Shown piece by piece: positions 10,070 to 20,696 of a stretch of DNA of 64,000 bases. The stretch is taken from contig JAGFNQ010005407.1 in assembly GCA_024364735.1 (NCBI GenBank), forward strand, positions 34,320 to 98,319, written 5' to 3'. A model generated the notes under the pieces. That model was given only the letters and a program-made list of their open reading frames with translations. It ran no database searches and had not been told where the DNA came from. This DNA is from Boesenbergia rotunda. Its lineage: Eukaryota > Streptophyta > Magnoliopsida > Zingiberales > Zingiberaceae. Numbering within the stretch: the stretch's first letter is position 1; the number at the start of each line of letters is the position of its first letter. Position numbers and translations under genes: made by a program.

Positions 10070-10266
10070 ATGGCTAACAAAGAGTGGAACAGTGCCTGTT
10101 CACCGCTATTATCCGGCGAGAACTTCAATTTTTGGAGAAGTCAAATGGAGTCCCTTCTGAAAGCCCACATGGACTTATGATTGATCATCCAAATGGGGTT
10201 TAGATTCCCCACAGAAGATGGGATAGCACTCACCTGGGATAAATTGGATGAACTAACACTCAACAT
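10070..10266 (+). pseudogene. gag: Gag of element A, first part
   Basis: The ATG at 10070 starts a copia Gag with the DUF4219-like opening (SPLLSGENFNFWRSQM). A UGA replaces the Trp codon that follows HMDL (D has MW at the equivalent place). The frame then stays open until it is interrupted by B1 inside a codon after ELTLN. The frame resumes exactly after B1 and one TSD copy, at 25853, so the two parts are one gene split by a 15.6-kb insertion. Confidence 0.85.
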
Positions 10267-10380
10267 TGTTGATGCAGTCTGACCCTGATTGTTATTTTGG
10301 TGTTGACATCGATTTTAGTTTAGGTTAATGATTATGATTATGGTTAAGTCTTGATCAGGGATTAGGCATGGTATAGAAAA

Positions 10381-10762
10381 TCCTAGCTTAGAGGGCTAGG
10401 TGTTGAAAAATCCTAACCTGGAGGGTTAGGTGTGGAAAATCTTAGCTTGGAGGACTAGGTGTTGAAAAGTTCTAATTCGGAAGGGTTGGGTGAAAATTCC
10501 TAACTTAGAGGGTTAGGTGAAAAGTCCCAACTTGGAGGGTTAGGTGAAAAAATCCTGGCTTGGAGGGTCAGGTCCTAGCTTGGAGGGCTAGGTCTGGAAA
10601 AGTCCTAATTCGGAAGGGTTGGGTGAAAAGTCCTAGCTTGGAGGGCTAGGTGAAAAGTACTAACTTGGAGGGTTAGGTGCAAATTCCCAACTTGGAGGGT
10701 TAGGTGAAAAATCCTTAGCTTGGAGGGCTAAGGTGGATGAAATCCTAGCTTGGAGGGCTAGG
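10381..10762. repeat. Mini-hairpin array, B1 5' LTR
   Basis: Some fifteen units of about 20 nt plus a GTGAAAAGT-like spacer. Typical units are CCTAGCTTGGAGGGCTAGG, CCTAACCTGGAGGGTTAGG and CCTTAGCTTGGAGGGCTAAGG. The loop is nearly constant (TTGGAGG) and the two arms change together. Confidence 0.85.
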
Positions 10763-10771
10763 TTTGAGTCC

Positions 10772-11298
10772 CTGGATCGGTCTGGTGACCGATCAGGGAA
10801 GTTGGCACGCTGCTCCTTCGTGGATCGGTCCGGTGACTAATCCAGCAATGACTGATCGGTCTGGTGACCGATCAGGGAGCACACAGTGAGGTTGGGAACC
10901 TGCTGTGGGACTCCTGATCGGTCCGGTGACCGATCAGGGAGTAGGCAGCTTCCTCACTGCCTTGTTTCTGATCGGTCTGGTGACCGATCAGGAAGCACTC
11001 ATTGAGTTGAGTTCCCCCACTGATCAGCTCCTGAACGGTCTGGTGACCGATCGGGATCACTGTTCAGACCATTCTGGTGAATGATCAAGGGTCGCGGACT
11101 CCGTCTTATAACCGATCAGGCTAGAACCTGATCGATTAGGGAGCCATCTGATCGGTCTGGTGACCGATCAGGATTCACTCTGATCGATCTGGTGACTGAT
11201 CAGGCTTGTGTCACCACGACAGCTGGGAGTCCCAGCAAAGTGGTGGATCGGTCTGGTGACCGACCCACGAGCCCTGGATCAGTCCAGTGACCGATCAC
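10772..11298. repeat. GATCGGTC/GACCGATC palindrome array, B1 5' LTR
   Basis: About ten copies of GATCGGTCTGGTGACCGATC or close variants, spaced 20-60 bp apart. The 8-bp arms are highly conserved and the central four bases are mostly YGGT. Several copies extend the pairing outward with CTG/CAG or CCTG/CAGG. Confidence 0.92.
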
Positions 11299-12313
11299 TT
11301 TAATTCAAATTGCATTGTCAGACGCTCTGATCACGTCTGACCGTATCCGATTCTTTGCAGTTGATCTCTGATTCTTGATTTACTGAGTGATATGCTGTTC
11401 TAATGCTCTGATTAAGCTGCAGGTGGTAGGGAAGGATTCAAACACTCAAGGAGAGTCAATGGAGGCCTTTCCTTGGAGCAGGTTTGTCTGTTTTCCTTCT
11501 CAGGTTGCAACTGGCACTGGCGCTGGCTGGAGCTGCTATCTAGGGCTGGTCTGAGGGAAGCTCAGGGAGTCCAGAAGAGCTCAGTGGTGGCTGGTGGTTG
11601 CAGGTGAGCAGCTGGAGGCTGCAATGAGATGGTGTCACCTTGCGCTAGTGGAGAAACAAAAGGCGTAGTGGAGTGTTCGATGGAACATTTTTGAGGCTTA
11701 AGTTCTTGTTGCGCGATTTGCTTTCTCCACACTGTGCTTGTGCTCTTTGCTGGTCCATCATCTCTTGAGCAAGCTACTGTGATCTCTGAAGCAACCATCC
11801 CTTGCTTGAGCCCTTGGAGGAAGGAACAAGAGGCTTTGAGTTCAACAGCGAGAAGACACGAAGAAAGGGTTCTTGCGTGAGATCGTCGCTAGGTGGAGCT
11901 CAGAAGAAGCTTGCTGTGTTCTTGTCTTTGCTAAGTGCTAAGTAAGATCTTTCTTGTGTTTCATTGTGCTTAAAACTATATCCTTGATTGAAACGCTGTG
12001 GAGAGGTTACTCCACCGAGAAGGAGGTTGCTTTCTATCCGGTGTTCACCGGGGCTTGATCTGCCGACGATCAAGGGATCGCCCACCTTAAGGGCACGCCA
12101 AGGAGTAGGGGCAAGTTATCCCCGAACCTTGTAAATCCTCTTGTTAGCGTTCTTGTGTTTGCTCATAGTTTAGGGTTTAGTTTTCTGCATATACTCTGTT
12201 TATTGTGCTTCCGCTGTGCTACTAACGATTGAAGTGCAGAAAATTGAAAAGCTTAAAGTCCAAGTGTTTGGCTATATTCACCCCCCCTCTCTAGCCATCC
12301 GAGTTCCAACAAG

Positions 12314-12325
12314 TGGTATCAGAGC
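12314..12325 (+). promoter_or_regulatory. Primer-binding site of B1
   Basis: TGGTATCAGAGC two bases after the LTR end. Only about 45 bp separate it from the gag ATG, against 540 bp in element A. Confidence 0.92.
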
Positions 12326-12369
12326 TTGGGGCTCTGTTTTTGCGGATTAACAACCGAGAGCTATCATCC

Positions 12370-14081
12370 ATGGCGTTGAGAGAAGGTTTTTCCACCACCC
12401 GACCTCCCTTCTTCGATGGCGCAGATTTTCAATATTGGAGATCGAAGATGGAGTATTACTTGAAGATGGACATCAATACTTGGTTCGCGGTGAAGGAGGG
12501 TTTTACCCCTCCAAAGGATGATGAAGGCAAAGAACTTGAATCGTGGCGGTGGACGGCCGAACAAACTCGAAAGAGTGAAGCCGACGCGAAGGCGGTGGTC
12601 ACCCTACAATGCGGCATGAACAAAGACCAACTCATCAAGGTTGGTCCATTCACAAGTGCAAAAGACTTGTGGAACAAGCTCATCGAACTCCACGAGGGCA
12701 CCCGAGATTCAAGAATTGCCAAGAGGTACTTGTTCCTCAATCAACTTCAAAATCTCTCCATGAAGGAGAATGAAACCATAAGTGAGTTACATAGCCGGTT
12801 CAAGAAAGTCCTCAATGGACTTCATTCGATTGATGAAAAGGTCGAGAATCGCGACCTTGTGAGGTATATGCTAAAAGCATTTCCAAGGAATGCTTTGTGG
12901 TCATCCATGGTGGATGCCTACAAAGTCTCTAAGGACTTATCAATTGTTAAGTTAGATGACTTGTTTTGTGAAATGGAATTGCATGAAATGGCTAACAAAG
13001 GTCCCAAGGAGAAGGGGATTGCCTTAGTTGTAGGGGAACAATCCAATAAGAAGAAGAAGAGAAGAAGAAGGAGAAGGAAGTCTCTTCATCTTCATCCTCT
13101 TCCGAATCCGAGTCCGATTCTGAGGAAGATGGCAGCGGCTCTTCATCCTCCGAGATGGCGAATTTTGTGAGAAGGATGATGAGAAGAGGTCGACACTTCA
13201 AGGGTAAAGGTAACCCTAGTGAAATCAAAGTTGATAAGACTAATGCCTCTTGCTATGAGTGTGGTAGGAAAGGGCACTTCAAGAATGAATGCCCAAAGCT
13301 AAAGAAGAAGGAGGAGAAATCCAAAAAGAAAGAGGAAAAATCCAAGAAGAAGAAGAAGGCCTTGAAGGCCACTTGGGATGAATCCTCCTCAAGTTCATCC
13401 GATGAAGAAAAGGAGGAGAAGAGCACAAGGCATGTGGCACTCATGGCTCTTGGAGAAGAATGCAGTGATGAATCTTCCAACTCCTCAAACGCGGCTTCAT
13501 CATCTTCGGATGATGAAGAGGTAACTTCTCCCGAACTTGAGAAATGTTATAGAGCAATTGCATGTTTAACCAATATGTTGAAGAAGTCAAAAAATAAGGT
13601 TAAATCATTGCAATTGGAAATTGAACAATTGAAAGCATCTAGGGATGATAATATAGATGACTTGCATGTTGAGATGTTAGAGGATGAAATTAAATCATTG
13701 AAACTTGAGGTTGAACATTTGAAATCCTCTAAGGTTGAGAATATAGATGATTTGCATGATGAATTGCTAGAAGAAGAAAACAAATCATTAAAGAGTGAAG
13801 TTGAGAGACTCAAGAATATTCTTGAGAAGTTCTCAACTAGCTCTAAGACCCTAGACATGATCTTGAATGCCCAAAGGGCAGTCTACAATAGGGCCGGTAT
13901 TGGTTACCGACCCAAAGAACCCTCATTTGTGTCTCTTATGTCTAGGACTGATATGAGACAATCTAAGACACCTAGGGTTCAAAAGAAAGTTATCAAGGCA
14001 TGGGTGCCTAAGTCTTGTTTGGTAGGCGCTTTAGGTCCCAAGGTTTGGGTACCTAAAACTTCTATTTTTCGAATTGTGTAG
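12370..14081 (+). pseudogene. gag: Sirevirus Gag (B1), frameshifted
   Basis: The start at 12370 opens MALREGFSTTRPPFFDGADF, the same start context as in D. The UBN2-like core contains LQCGMNKDQ and DLWNKLIELHEGT. A Lys/Glu then Ser/Glu-rich linker follows, and here a 1-nt indel in the AAG/GAA repeat near 13050-13090 changes frame. The downstream frame carries one CCHC knuckle (CYECGRKGHFKNEC, near 13252), a Lys-rich stretch, an acidic Ser-rich stretch and two repeated coiled-coil segments (EDEIKSLKLEVEHLK; EEENKSLKSEVERLK). It ends at UAG 14079-14081, in frame with protease two codons later. Gag would form the particle and package RNA. Confidence 0.88.
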
Positions 14082-14084
14082 GTT

Positions 14085-17000
14085 ATGATTGAGGGGGAAC
14101 ATCTATCAACTTGGTTCGTTGATAGTGGATGCTCCAAACACATGACCGGGGATAGATCATTGTTTACCACACTTCACAAGAAAAGTAGAGGTAATGTTTC
14201 ATTTGGTAACAATGGTAGTCTTAAGGTCATAGGAATAGGAGACATTCAAATATCCGAATGTCTTAGAAATCAAATGTCCTTCTAGTCAAGGGGATGACAT
14301 TTAATCTCTTGAGTCTCAGTCAATTGTGTGACACGGGTTACACAATTAATTTCCAACCAAGTCAATGTCTAGTTAGACAATATGACACCTTGGACATGGT
14401 ACTAGTAGGAACAAGAGTCGACAATATTTATCAAGTCTCATTTAAAAGTGCTACTAATGCTTTTGCTAAGTGTCTCATGTCAAAAGAAGAAGAGTCCACC
14501 CTTTGGCACTGGAGTCTAGCACATGTGAACATGAAGAACATCAGGAAGTTGGCCAACAAGGGATTAGTTCGTGGCTTACCAAGCATCAAGTATGAAAAAG
14601 ACAAACTTTGTGATGCATGTTAAATGGGTAAGCAAACAAAATCTGCACATAAAGGTAAAAGCGCTGTAACTACATCTACCGCTTTAGATTTACTTCATAT
14701 GGATCTATTTGATTATAGTACTATCATATCATTGAATGGAAATAGATATTGCTTTGTTATTATTGATGATTTTACTAGATATACATGGACTTACTTTTTA
14801 AAATATAAGGGTCAAACTTTAGATGTTTTCATTTCCTTTTGTAGAAGAGTTGAAAATGAAAAATCATCAACAATTAAGACAATTAGAAGTGATCATGGAG
14901 GTGAATTTCAAAATCAACGATTCTTAGAATTTTGTCAAGATAGAGGTTATAGACATGAGTTCTCCACTCCTAGAACACCACAACAAAATGGTGTTGTAGA
15001 GAGGAAGAACCGTGTTCTACAAGAGGCTGCACGAAGCATGCTTAATGAGTACTCACTACCGAGTTACTTATGGGCTGAAGCTGTAAATACAGCTTGCTAT
15101 GTGCAAAACCGAGTCCTCATCCATAGGTTCTTAGGAAAGACTCCCCATGAACTTTGGTTTGGAAAACCACCTACGGTTAAACACCTTAGGGTGTTTGGTT
15201 GTAAGGTATTCATTCTAAACACCAAGGACCACCTTGGAAAGTTCACGGCAAAGGCTGATGAAGGGATACTAGTCGGGTATTCTCTAGTTAGCAAAGCCTA
15301 TCGAGTCTACAACAAGAAATCTAGATTAGTTGAAGAGTCTTCTGACGTTGTCTTTGAAGAAATTCCGAAAGTCAATGATCAATCAGAAGATGGAGTCCAA
15401 TTCGAACTTAGGAGACTAAGTTTGAATGAAAGTCCAAATGTTGTTGATGGTGATGAATCCGATGACGGTGAGCCTAGACATCCCATAGATCAGCGGATCC
15501 TGAGGCTGACTTGTGTCTAGTGAACTCATTCAAGAAGCACCACCAACACCTAGGCAAACTAGATTAGCCTCTAGTCATCCCCAAAACCAAATTGTTGGAG
15601 ACATCCACCATGGGTTAGAACTAGATCATTCTTTAGGAATGAGGCTAATGAAGTTGCTTTAATTTCGAAATTGAACCTAGAAAAATTGATGAAGCATTAA
15701 ATGATCCCGATTGGATCATTGCAATGCAAGATGAACTAGGTCAATTCGAAGAAGTCAAGTTTGGGACTTAGTCCCTAGACCTAAGAAGACCACCATCATT
15801 GGAACCAAATGGGTCTTCAAAAATAAATTGAACCATAAGGGAGAAATCATTAGAAACAAGGCACGCTTGGTAGCCAAGGGCTACAGTCAAGTTGAAGGCC
15901 TTGATTATGATGAGACCTATGCTCCCGTGGCACGATTAGAGTCCATCCGATTGATGCTAGCATTTGCAGCACATCGTGGCTTCAAGCTATACCAAATGGA
16001 TGTCAAATCGGCTTTTCTAAATGGTTTGATTAGAGAAGAGGTCTATGTCGAACAACCTCCGGGGTTTGAGAGTACCGAATTTCCAAACCACGTGTTCAAG
16101 CTCAAAAAGGCACTTTATGGCCTTAAACAAGCACCCCGAGCTTGGTATGAGCGGTTGTCGACATTTTTAATTGATAAAGGCTTTGTAAGAGGCCAAATAG
16201 ACCCTACACTATTTCTACGGAGAGATGGTGACAATATTTTTGTAGCCCAAGTATATGTCGATGACATAATTTGTGGCTCAAACAATAAGGGCTATTTAAA
16301 TGAGTTCATTGGACACATGGAGAGTGAATTTGAAATGAGTCTAGTGGGAGAGTTGACTTTCTTCCTTGGACTTGAAATCAAGCAAACTCGTGATGGAATC
16401 CATGTGCACCAATCAAAATATACTCAAGAGATGCTTCGAAAATTCAATATGAGTGATTCAAAAGAGGTAACCACTCCCATGGCTACAAACACAAGATTAG
16501 ACAATGATGAGAGTGGTAAACCCGTTGATTTGACTCAATATCGGAGCATGATAGGGAGTTTGCTATACCTCACAGCCAGTCGACCTGATATTCTATTTGC
16601 TGTGGGTATGTGCGCTAGGTATCAAGTTTGTGCCAAGGAATCTCACTTAATCGCTGTTAAGCGAATTTTGAGATATCTCAAAGGCACAATTGGAGTCGGT
16701 TTATGGTACCCCCGTACCGAATCATTTGATTTAATTGGCTATACGGATTCGACTACGCTGGATGTAAGTTGGACCGGAAAAGCACAAGCGGGGGATGCCA
16801 ATTCTTAGGTTCATCTCTAGTTAGTTGGTCAAGTCGGAAGCAACATTGTGTTGCTCTCTCCACGACCGAGGCAGAATACATCGCCATGGGAGAGAGCGTA
16901 TCGCAATTGTTGTGGATGATACATACTTTAGAGGACTATGGATTAAGTTACAAAGGTGTGCAAGTGTTATGTGATAACATTAGCACAATTAACCTAACCA

Positions 17001-17197
17001 AGAATCCAGTCCATCATTCTAGGACCAAACATATTGAAGTGCGTCACCACTTTATTAGAGATCATGTTGCTAGGGGAGATATTGTACTCTCACATGTAGA
17101 GTCCAAATCAAACCTCGCTGATATTTTCACTAAACCACTCCCTGAAAATGAGTTTAGTTTCTTAAGAAGGGAGTTGGGAATGTGTCGCGCTTCATAA
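14085..17197 (+). pseudogene. pol: Sirevirus Pol (B1): PR-INT-RT-RNase H, broken
   Basis: Domains in order: aspartic protease with WFVDSGCSKHMTG (14112); integrase with its zinc-binding H and C residues before 14620 and a core around LLHMDLF, DDFTRYTW, IRSDHGGEF and TPQQNGVVERKN (14700-15010); RT with QMDVKSAFLNG and catalytic YVDDI (about 16256); and RNase H with a TEAEYIA motif (about 16870), ending at 17197 with the ELGMCRAS tail. Breaks seen: a 1-nt shift before 14294, UAA for Gln at 14621-14623, an extra base near 15495, more shifts to 15828, and a shift near 16760. The catalytic RT residues are present, so decay followed insertion. Confidence 0.9.
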
Positions 17198-17727
17198 TCT
17201 TCAAAATGCATTCAAAACCCTTCATGATTATTTCGAAATTGTTGGGAAACAATTGGGTAACTTTGGGAACATCTCACACAAACCATAAGGTTTACCAAAA
17301 CGTTTTTGTTTGCTAGAAATGGGGTGAGATGTTAGGTTCAACTCAATTTCTCAAAATGTCAATGCATCCCTTGAGAAATTAAGTTGACGAGATAAAAATC
17401 ACTTCGGTGACCAAGTATGGGGAAAACCAATGCATAACACATGTGTATTTGGCTCCATGATCATACTTGGACATTCCAATCAAGGAAACTTGATTGGAAA
17501 CTCAAACTTGGTACAAGATTGTTTGAATGATTGTTGTTTGAGTTTGACTCCACTTGGGTGGAGCAAAGTGATTTGTTTAAACCATAAGGACCTTTGATCC
17601 TTGTTTAGGGATCAATTATAGTCAAGGAATCACTTCCAAGATCGATATTCTTCATCTGATTCCTTCAAAAATCGTGTGAAAGTCTGAAACTGAAAGTTTC
17701 AGATCGTATCAGGGAATATCAGGAACC
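17198..17727 (+). other. Structured spacer between pol and env-position ORF (B1)
   Basis: Noncoding. Five successive perfect inverted repeats: AACATCTCAC/GTGAGATGTT (17268-17333), AATTTCTCAA/TTGAGAAATT (17345-17380), CCAAGTATG/CATACTTGG (17411-17470), TTCCAATCAAG/CTTGATTGGAA closed by a GAAA tetraloop (17474-17499) and TTGATCC/GGATCAA (17594-17615). All five recur in B2 at 39557-39912. Confidence 0.8.
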
Positions 17728-18134
17728 CTGATCGGTCACTGGACCGATCAGGCGTAGGGCTGATCGGTCCCCGGACCGATCTGGCTCCATCCTGTGGTGA
17801 TCGGTCCACAGACCGATCAGAGGGGCAGCAGTGACTTTACGAAATTCTAACCAAACATTCTGCACTTGCCTGGATCGGTCCCCGGACCGATCAGGCACCC
17901 TGTTGTGATCGGTCCACAGACCGATCAGGGGGGCTTCTCGAATAACATCCAACCCTACTGTTCGCTTCCTGATCGATCAGCCGATCGATCAGGAGCCTGC
18001 CTGATCGGTCACCCGACCGATCAGGAACAGGCCAGTCCGATCAGGCCAGAGCCTGATCGGTCTGGGCGCTCTCAGATCGAACGGTGATCCGTTCGATCAC
18101 ATTAAATTTCGGTTGGTGGACCGATCCACCAACC
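17728..18134. repeat. GATCGGTC palindrome array upstream of the env-position ORF (B1)
   Basis: About eight copies of the same 8-bp arms as in the B1 LTR (GATCGGTC/GACCGATC), but with other central bases (ACTG, CCCG, CACA, ACCC). It ends with two different hairpins: GATCGAACGG/CCGTTCGATC and GTTGGTGG/CCACCAAC. A leader of about 265 bp follows to the exon 1 ATG. The array in the LTR of the same element is unlinked to this one. Confidence 0.9.
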
Positions 18135-18398
18135 TAATAACTTCGCGAAAACCCCTAATCTCCCAAGCCCTAGTGCCGAACTTCACTACTTGCGCCTCTT
18201 CATCTTGTGCGAGAGCTTTCCGTGCGTCTCCCTCTTCCTCTTGCGAGTGAGCGTTTAGGCACGCGCGTGCGATCTCGAGACGGTTTCGAGTTCTTCTTGT
18301 TCCTTCTTGATCAAGGTGTTACGTTTTTGTGTTGCGCCGAGAGTTTCTTCTTCGCGAGCTTTACTTCCAGCCTTCAAGATCCTCTCAAATCAACTCCA

Positions 18399-18409
18399 AT
18401 GGCACCAAA
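18399..18409 (+). pseudogene. Env-position ORF of B1, putative exon 1
   Basis: AATGGCACC start context. ATG plus three codons (M-A-P and two bases of Lys), then a consensus donor GTGAGT. Unspliced, the frame meets TGA at the fifth codon, so this ATG makes sense only if spliced. B2 has the identical exon at 40681-40691. Confidence 0.55.
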
Positions 18410-18756
18410 GTGAGTTTTTGGCTTAGTTTTCTTGCAAATCTGTTCACAGATTGTGAGTTTGTGCTAATCAAAAATTTTGTCTTGTGGTGCTTTCCGTGAC
18501 CTTGCGTATGCCATGACCTAATCTATATCATATCTCTATATTGGTTGCCTTTTGATCAACTCTTACATTTGTAATCTTTTGATTTGTCATGACCTATCTT
18601 TGCCATGTCCTACCTGTGATCAATTCCACTTCATGTACACTTGATTATTCTATGCCATGACCAATTCTCATATTGATCTTGTGATCTTTCAATTTGTGTC
18701 ATGATTTCGTTTCTGTGATTAAATTTCTGCAATGATCAACTCTATCAATCCATTAG
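18410..18756 (+). other. Putative GT-AG intron in the env-position ORF (B1, 347 bp)
   Basis: Donor GTGAGTTTTT, T-rich body, acceptor CCATTAG directly before AAAATCATC. The equivalent interval in B2 is 295 bp with donor GTAAGT and acceptor CTTTTAG. The bodies have diverged while the borders and flanking codons are the same. Confidence 0.55.
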
Positions 18757-20092
18757 AAAATCATCTAAGGGACAAGAACAAATAGAGGGTAGCTCGAGGG
18801 GCAAAACCCCTTCCTTATCAGCACCCTCCCGAAGGCCACAACCTTCCTCCAGTTCCCGCTTTCCAAATGCTGCCTGCGAACAGGCTTTTCAATCACGGAC
18901 TTTTAAATTGCTACCCTGCCGATCAATTGATGTCCCCTTTCTGACCGAGCACTGTCCCTCGATCATGGAGATAGTCACCTTTTATAACCTTGGCTTTCTC
19001 CTCTCTCTGGAGAGGACTATCAATTACGACCTGGTCTCCGAGTTTTACAACAACCTTCAGTAGGGACCTCAGGGGGGCTTCGAGTTCACTACTCGAGTCG
19101 CCAAGAAGAACCTTGATTTCTCTTATGAGATTCTAGCGGAGTACTTAGGTGGTCGACGATCACCTAACCTCTATTCGATATATCCTGAGCTACTTGATCC
19201 TCTATTGCCTCCATTTGCGGATGCCACCCCCGACTCCATATATCAGCATTTCTTTGGCCATCCCCGCCCAACCGAGCTTGATGAGTTGGGTCCCGATTTT
19301 CCAACGTTTGCAGCCCTACGACTTGCTCCTAGAGACTATATCCTTTTCAAGATAATCACAAATTGCATCTTGCCTATCACTTCAAAGCCTTTGACCGAGA
19401 TCCGTCCCTATCATTGCCTTATGCTCTACGGCATGCACCGCCGAATGGATTTTGATATCATGGAAAGTATTTTTCAGTCCATTCTATCTTATAGAGAGCC
19501 GAGTCGCTGCACAGTCTACATGCCATTTGGTCATGTCATCACCGATTGGCTTATGTCAGTAGGTGTTGATGTCACCAAAGGCAGGACAGTGTCTATGGTC
19601 TGACAGGATTGTCGGGTTGGTCGGCGGGCATTTGCCAAGTCCGGCATCATTATTCGTGAGCATGATCGGGCCTTGGTTTGGAAGGATGGGAGAGGTATCG
19701 GTGAGCTACCTGGGGGAGGACCACATTTTCAGGCACCAGCCGATGCTGCTGCTCCTCAGGAGGCTCCTGCAGCTGATTACGACTACGACCACGAGCCAGA
19801 TCTACGATGGCAGATTTCTGAGCTCAATCAGACCATGCAGCATGTTTTCCATGGTTCAGAGCCCTATCGCGAGGAGGTCCGCTCGGAGATCCGATCATTC
19901 GATCGCAGACTTACCTCAGTAGAGTCGACTGTCTTCGATGTTCGCACGCTGCAGCAGACCTTGTACGGTGAGTGGTGCCGACATACATTTCCTGGGGATG
20001 CGCCTTCGGGTAGTGTTGCACCTGGATCCTTTGTTGCTGATGATGACACGCTGGACGATCCGATGCAGGCTGACCCCCCCACTGATGGCTGA
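18757..20092 (+). pseudogene. Env-position ORF of B1, exon 2
   Basis: One frame from the acceptor to TGA 20090-20092, broken only by UAG at 19063-19065 (B2 has CAA) and UGA at 19601-19603 (B2 has AAA). Order of parts: a Lys/Ser/Gly-rich head; a block with FLTEHCPSIMEIV, INYDLVSEFYNNL and FEFTTRV; a middle with IITNCILPI and CLMLYGMHRRMDFDIM; then VYMPFGHVITDWL; then a C-terminal heptad-like helix region (LRWQISELNQTM) and an acidic end. This is the style of the 'putative plant transposon protein' domain found in the third ORF of plant elements. I see no signal peptide or membrane helix. The function is unknown, and a nucleic-acid or Gag-binding role is as likely as an envelope role. Confidence 0.7.
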
Positions 20093-20696
20093 TATATTCT
20101 GTGTTTGTTTGACATTCGACTTTCTGATTACTTGGATTGTTTGACTTTCGGCCTGTATGCCTTGTGCTTTGACGTTTCTGGCCTTGGGCCACACATGCTT
20201 TGACTTCGATGCATTTGGTATGCATCTGTTTAGTTATTTGGTTTTGATGCTTTTGACTATGACTAGACTTTTGCTATATAATGCATTTGATATTTTGCAT
20301 GCCTTATCATTCTTAGGATGTTGGCTTATATGTGCTTACATGATTACTATCTGTCTATATGCCTCATTCTATATTGCTGTGTTCATGATTATGATGACAT
20401 ATGATACATATGTCTGTTTTGCCATGCCCTATATGTGTTCATATGTATTTCAAAAATCAATCATATTTTTGTTGTTTTGGGATACCCCTAGGGTTGAGGG
20501 GGAGTATGGTTAAACTTAACATCCCCTCTAGACCCTTTTTCGGTGTTCGAGAAAGGGGGAGAGTGTGGTTGGTTATGTTTAGGATGATTATGTTGTAGGG
20601 GGAGAATCCTGATTCCCCTATGATTCTGAATTTGAGAAAATTGATTGAGAATCCCTAAACTTAAAATCGGTTGTCAAACAACGAAAAAGGGGAGAT
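20093..20696 (+). other. 3' noncoding region of B1 with repeated purine tracts
   Basis: T-rich, no ORF of note. AGGGGGAG-type tracts occur near 20498, 20550 and 20597, and the last tract (AAAAAGGGGAGAT) abuts the 3' LTR at 20697. Repeated tracts of this kind are known from sireviruses. Confidence 0.75.

Larger units (their letters stand above)
10267..12311 (+). repeat. 5' LTR of B1 (2045 bp)
   Basis: TGTTGATGCAGTC...TTCCAACA. It holds a mini-hairpin array (10381-10762), a GATCGGTC palindrome array (10772-11298), and a transcribed part with two perfect hairpins, CCGGTG/CACCGG (12038-12051) and CTTGATC/GATCAAG (12054-12074). The 3' end has the tract CACCCCCCCTCTCTAGCCATC. I see no convincing TATA box. 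Confidence 0.92.

Noticed and set aside
10381..11298. Regularly spaced repeats resembling a CRISPR array
   Set aside because: Units are inverted repeats of variable length inside plant retrotransposon LTRs, spacers are not unique equal-length sequences, and there are no cas genes.
17719..18087. Frames with repeated LIGLWTDH or PDRSGDRS units, also near 10872-11060, 21116-21621 and 43372-43896
   Set aside because: Translations of the GATCGGTC palindrome array in several frames and both strands; no start or codon-bias support.
18757..20092. True envelope glycoprotein in the third ORF
   Set aside because: No signal peptide, transmembrane helix or Cys-rich ectodomain pattern is visible in B1, B2 or F; only the position is env-like.
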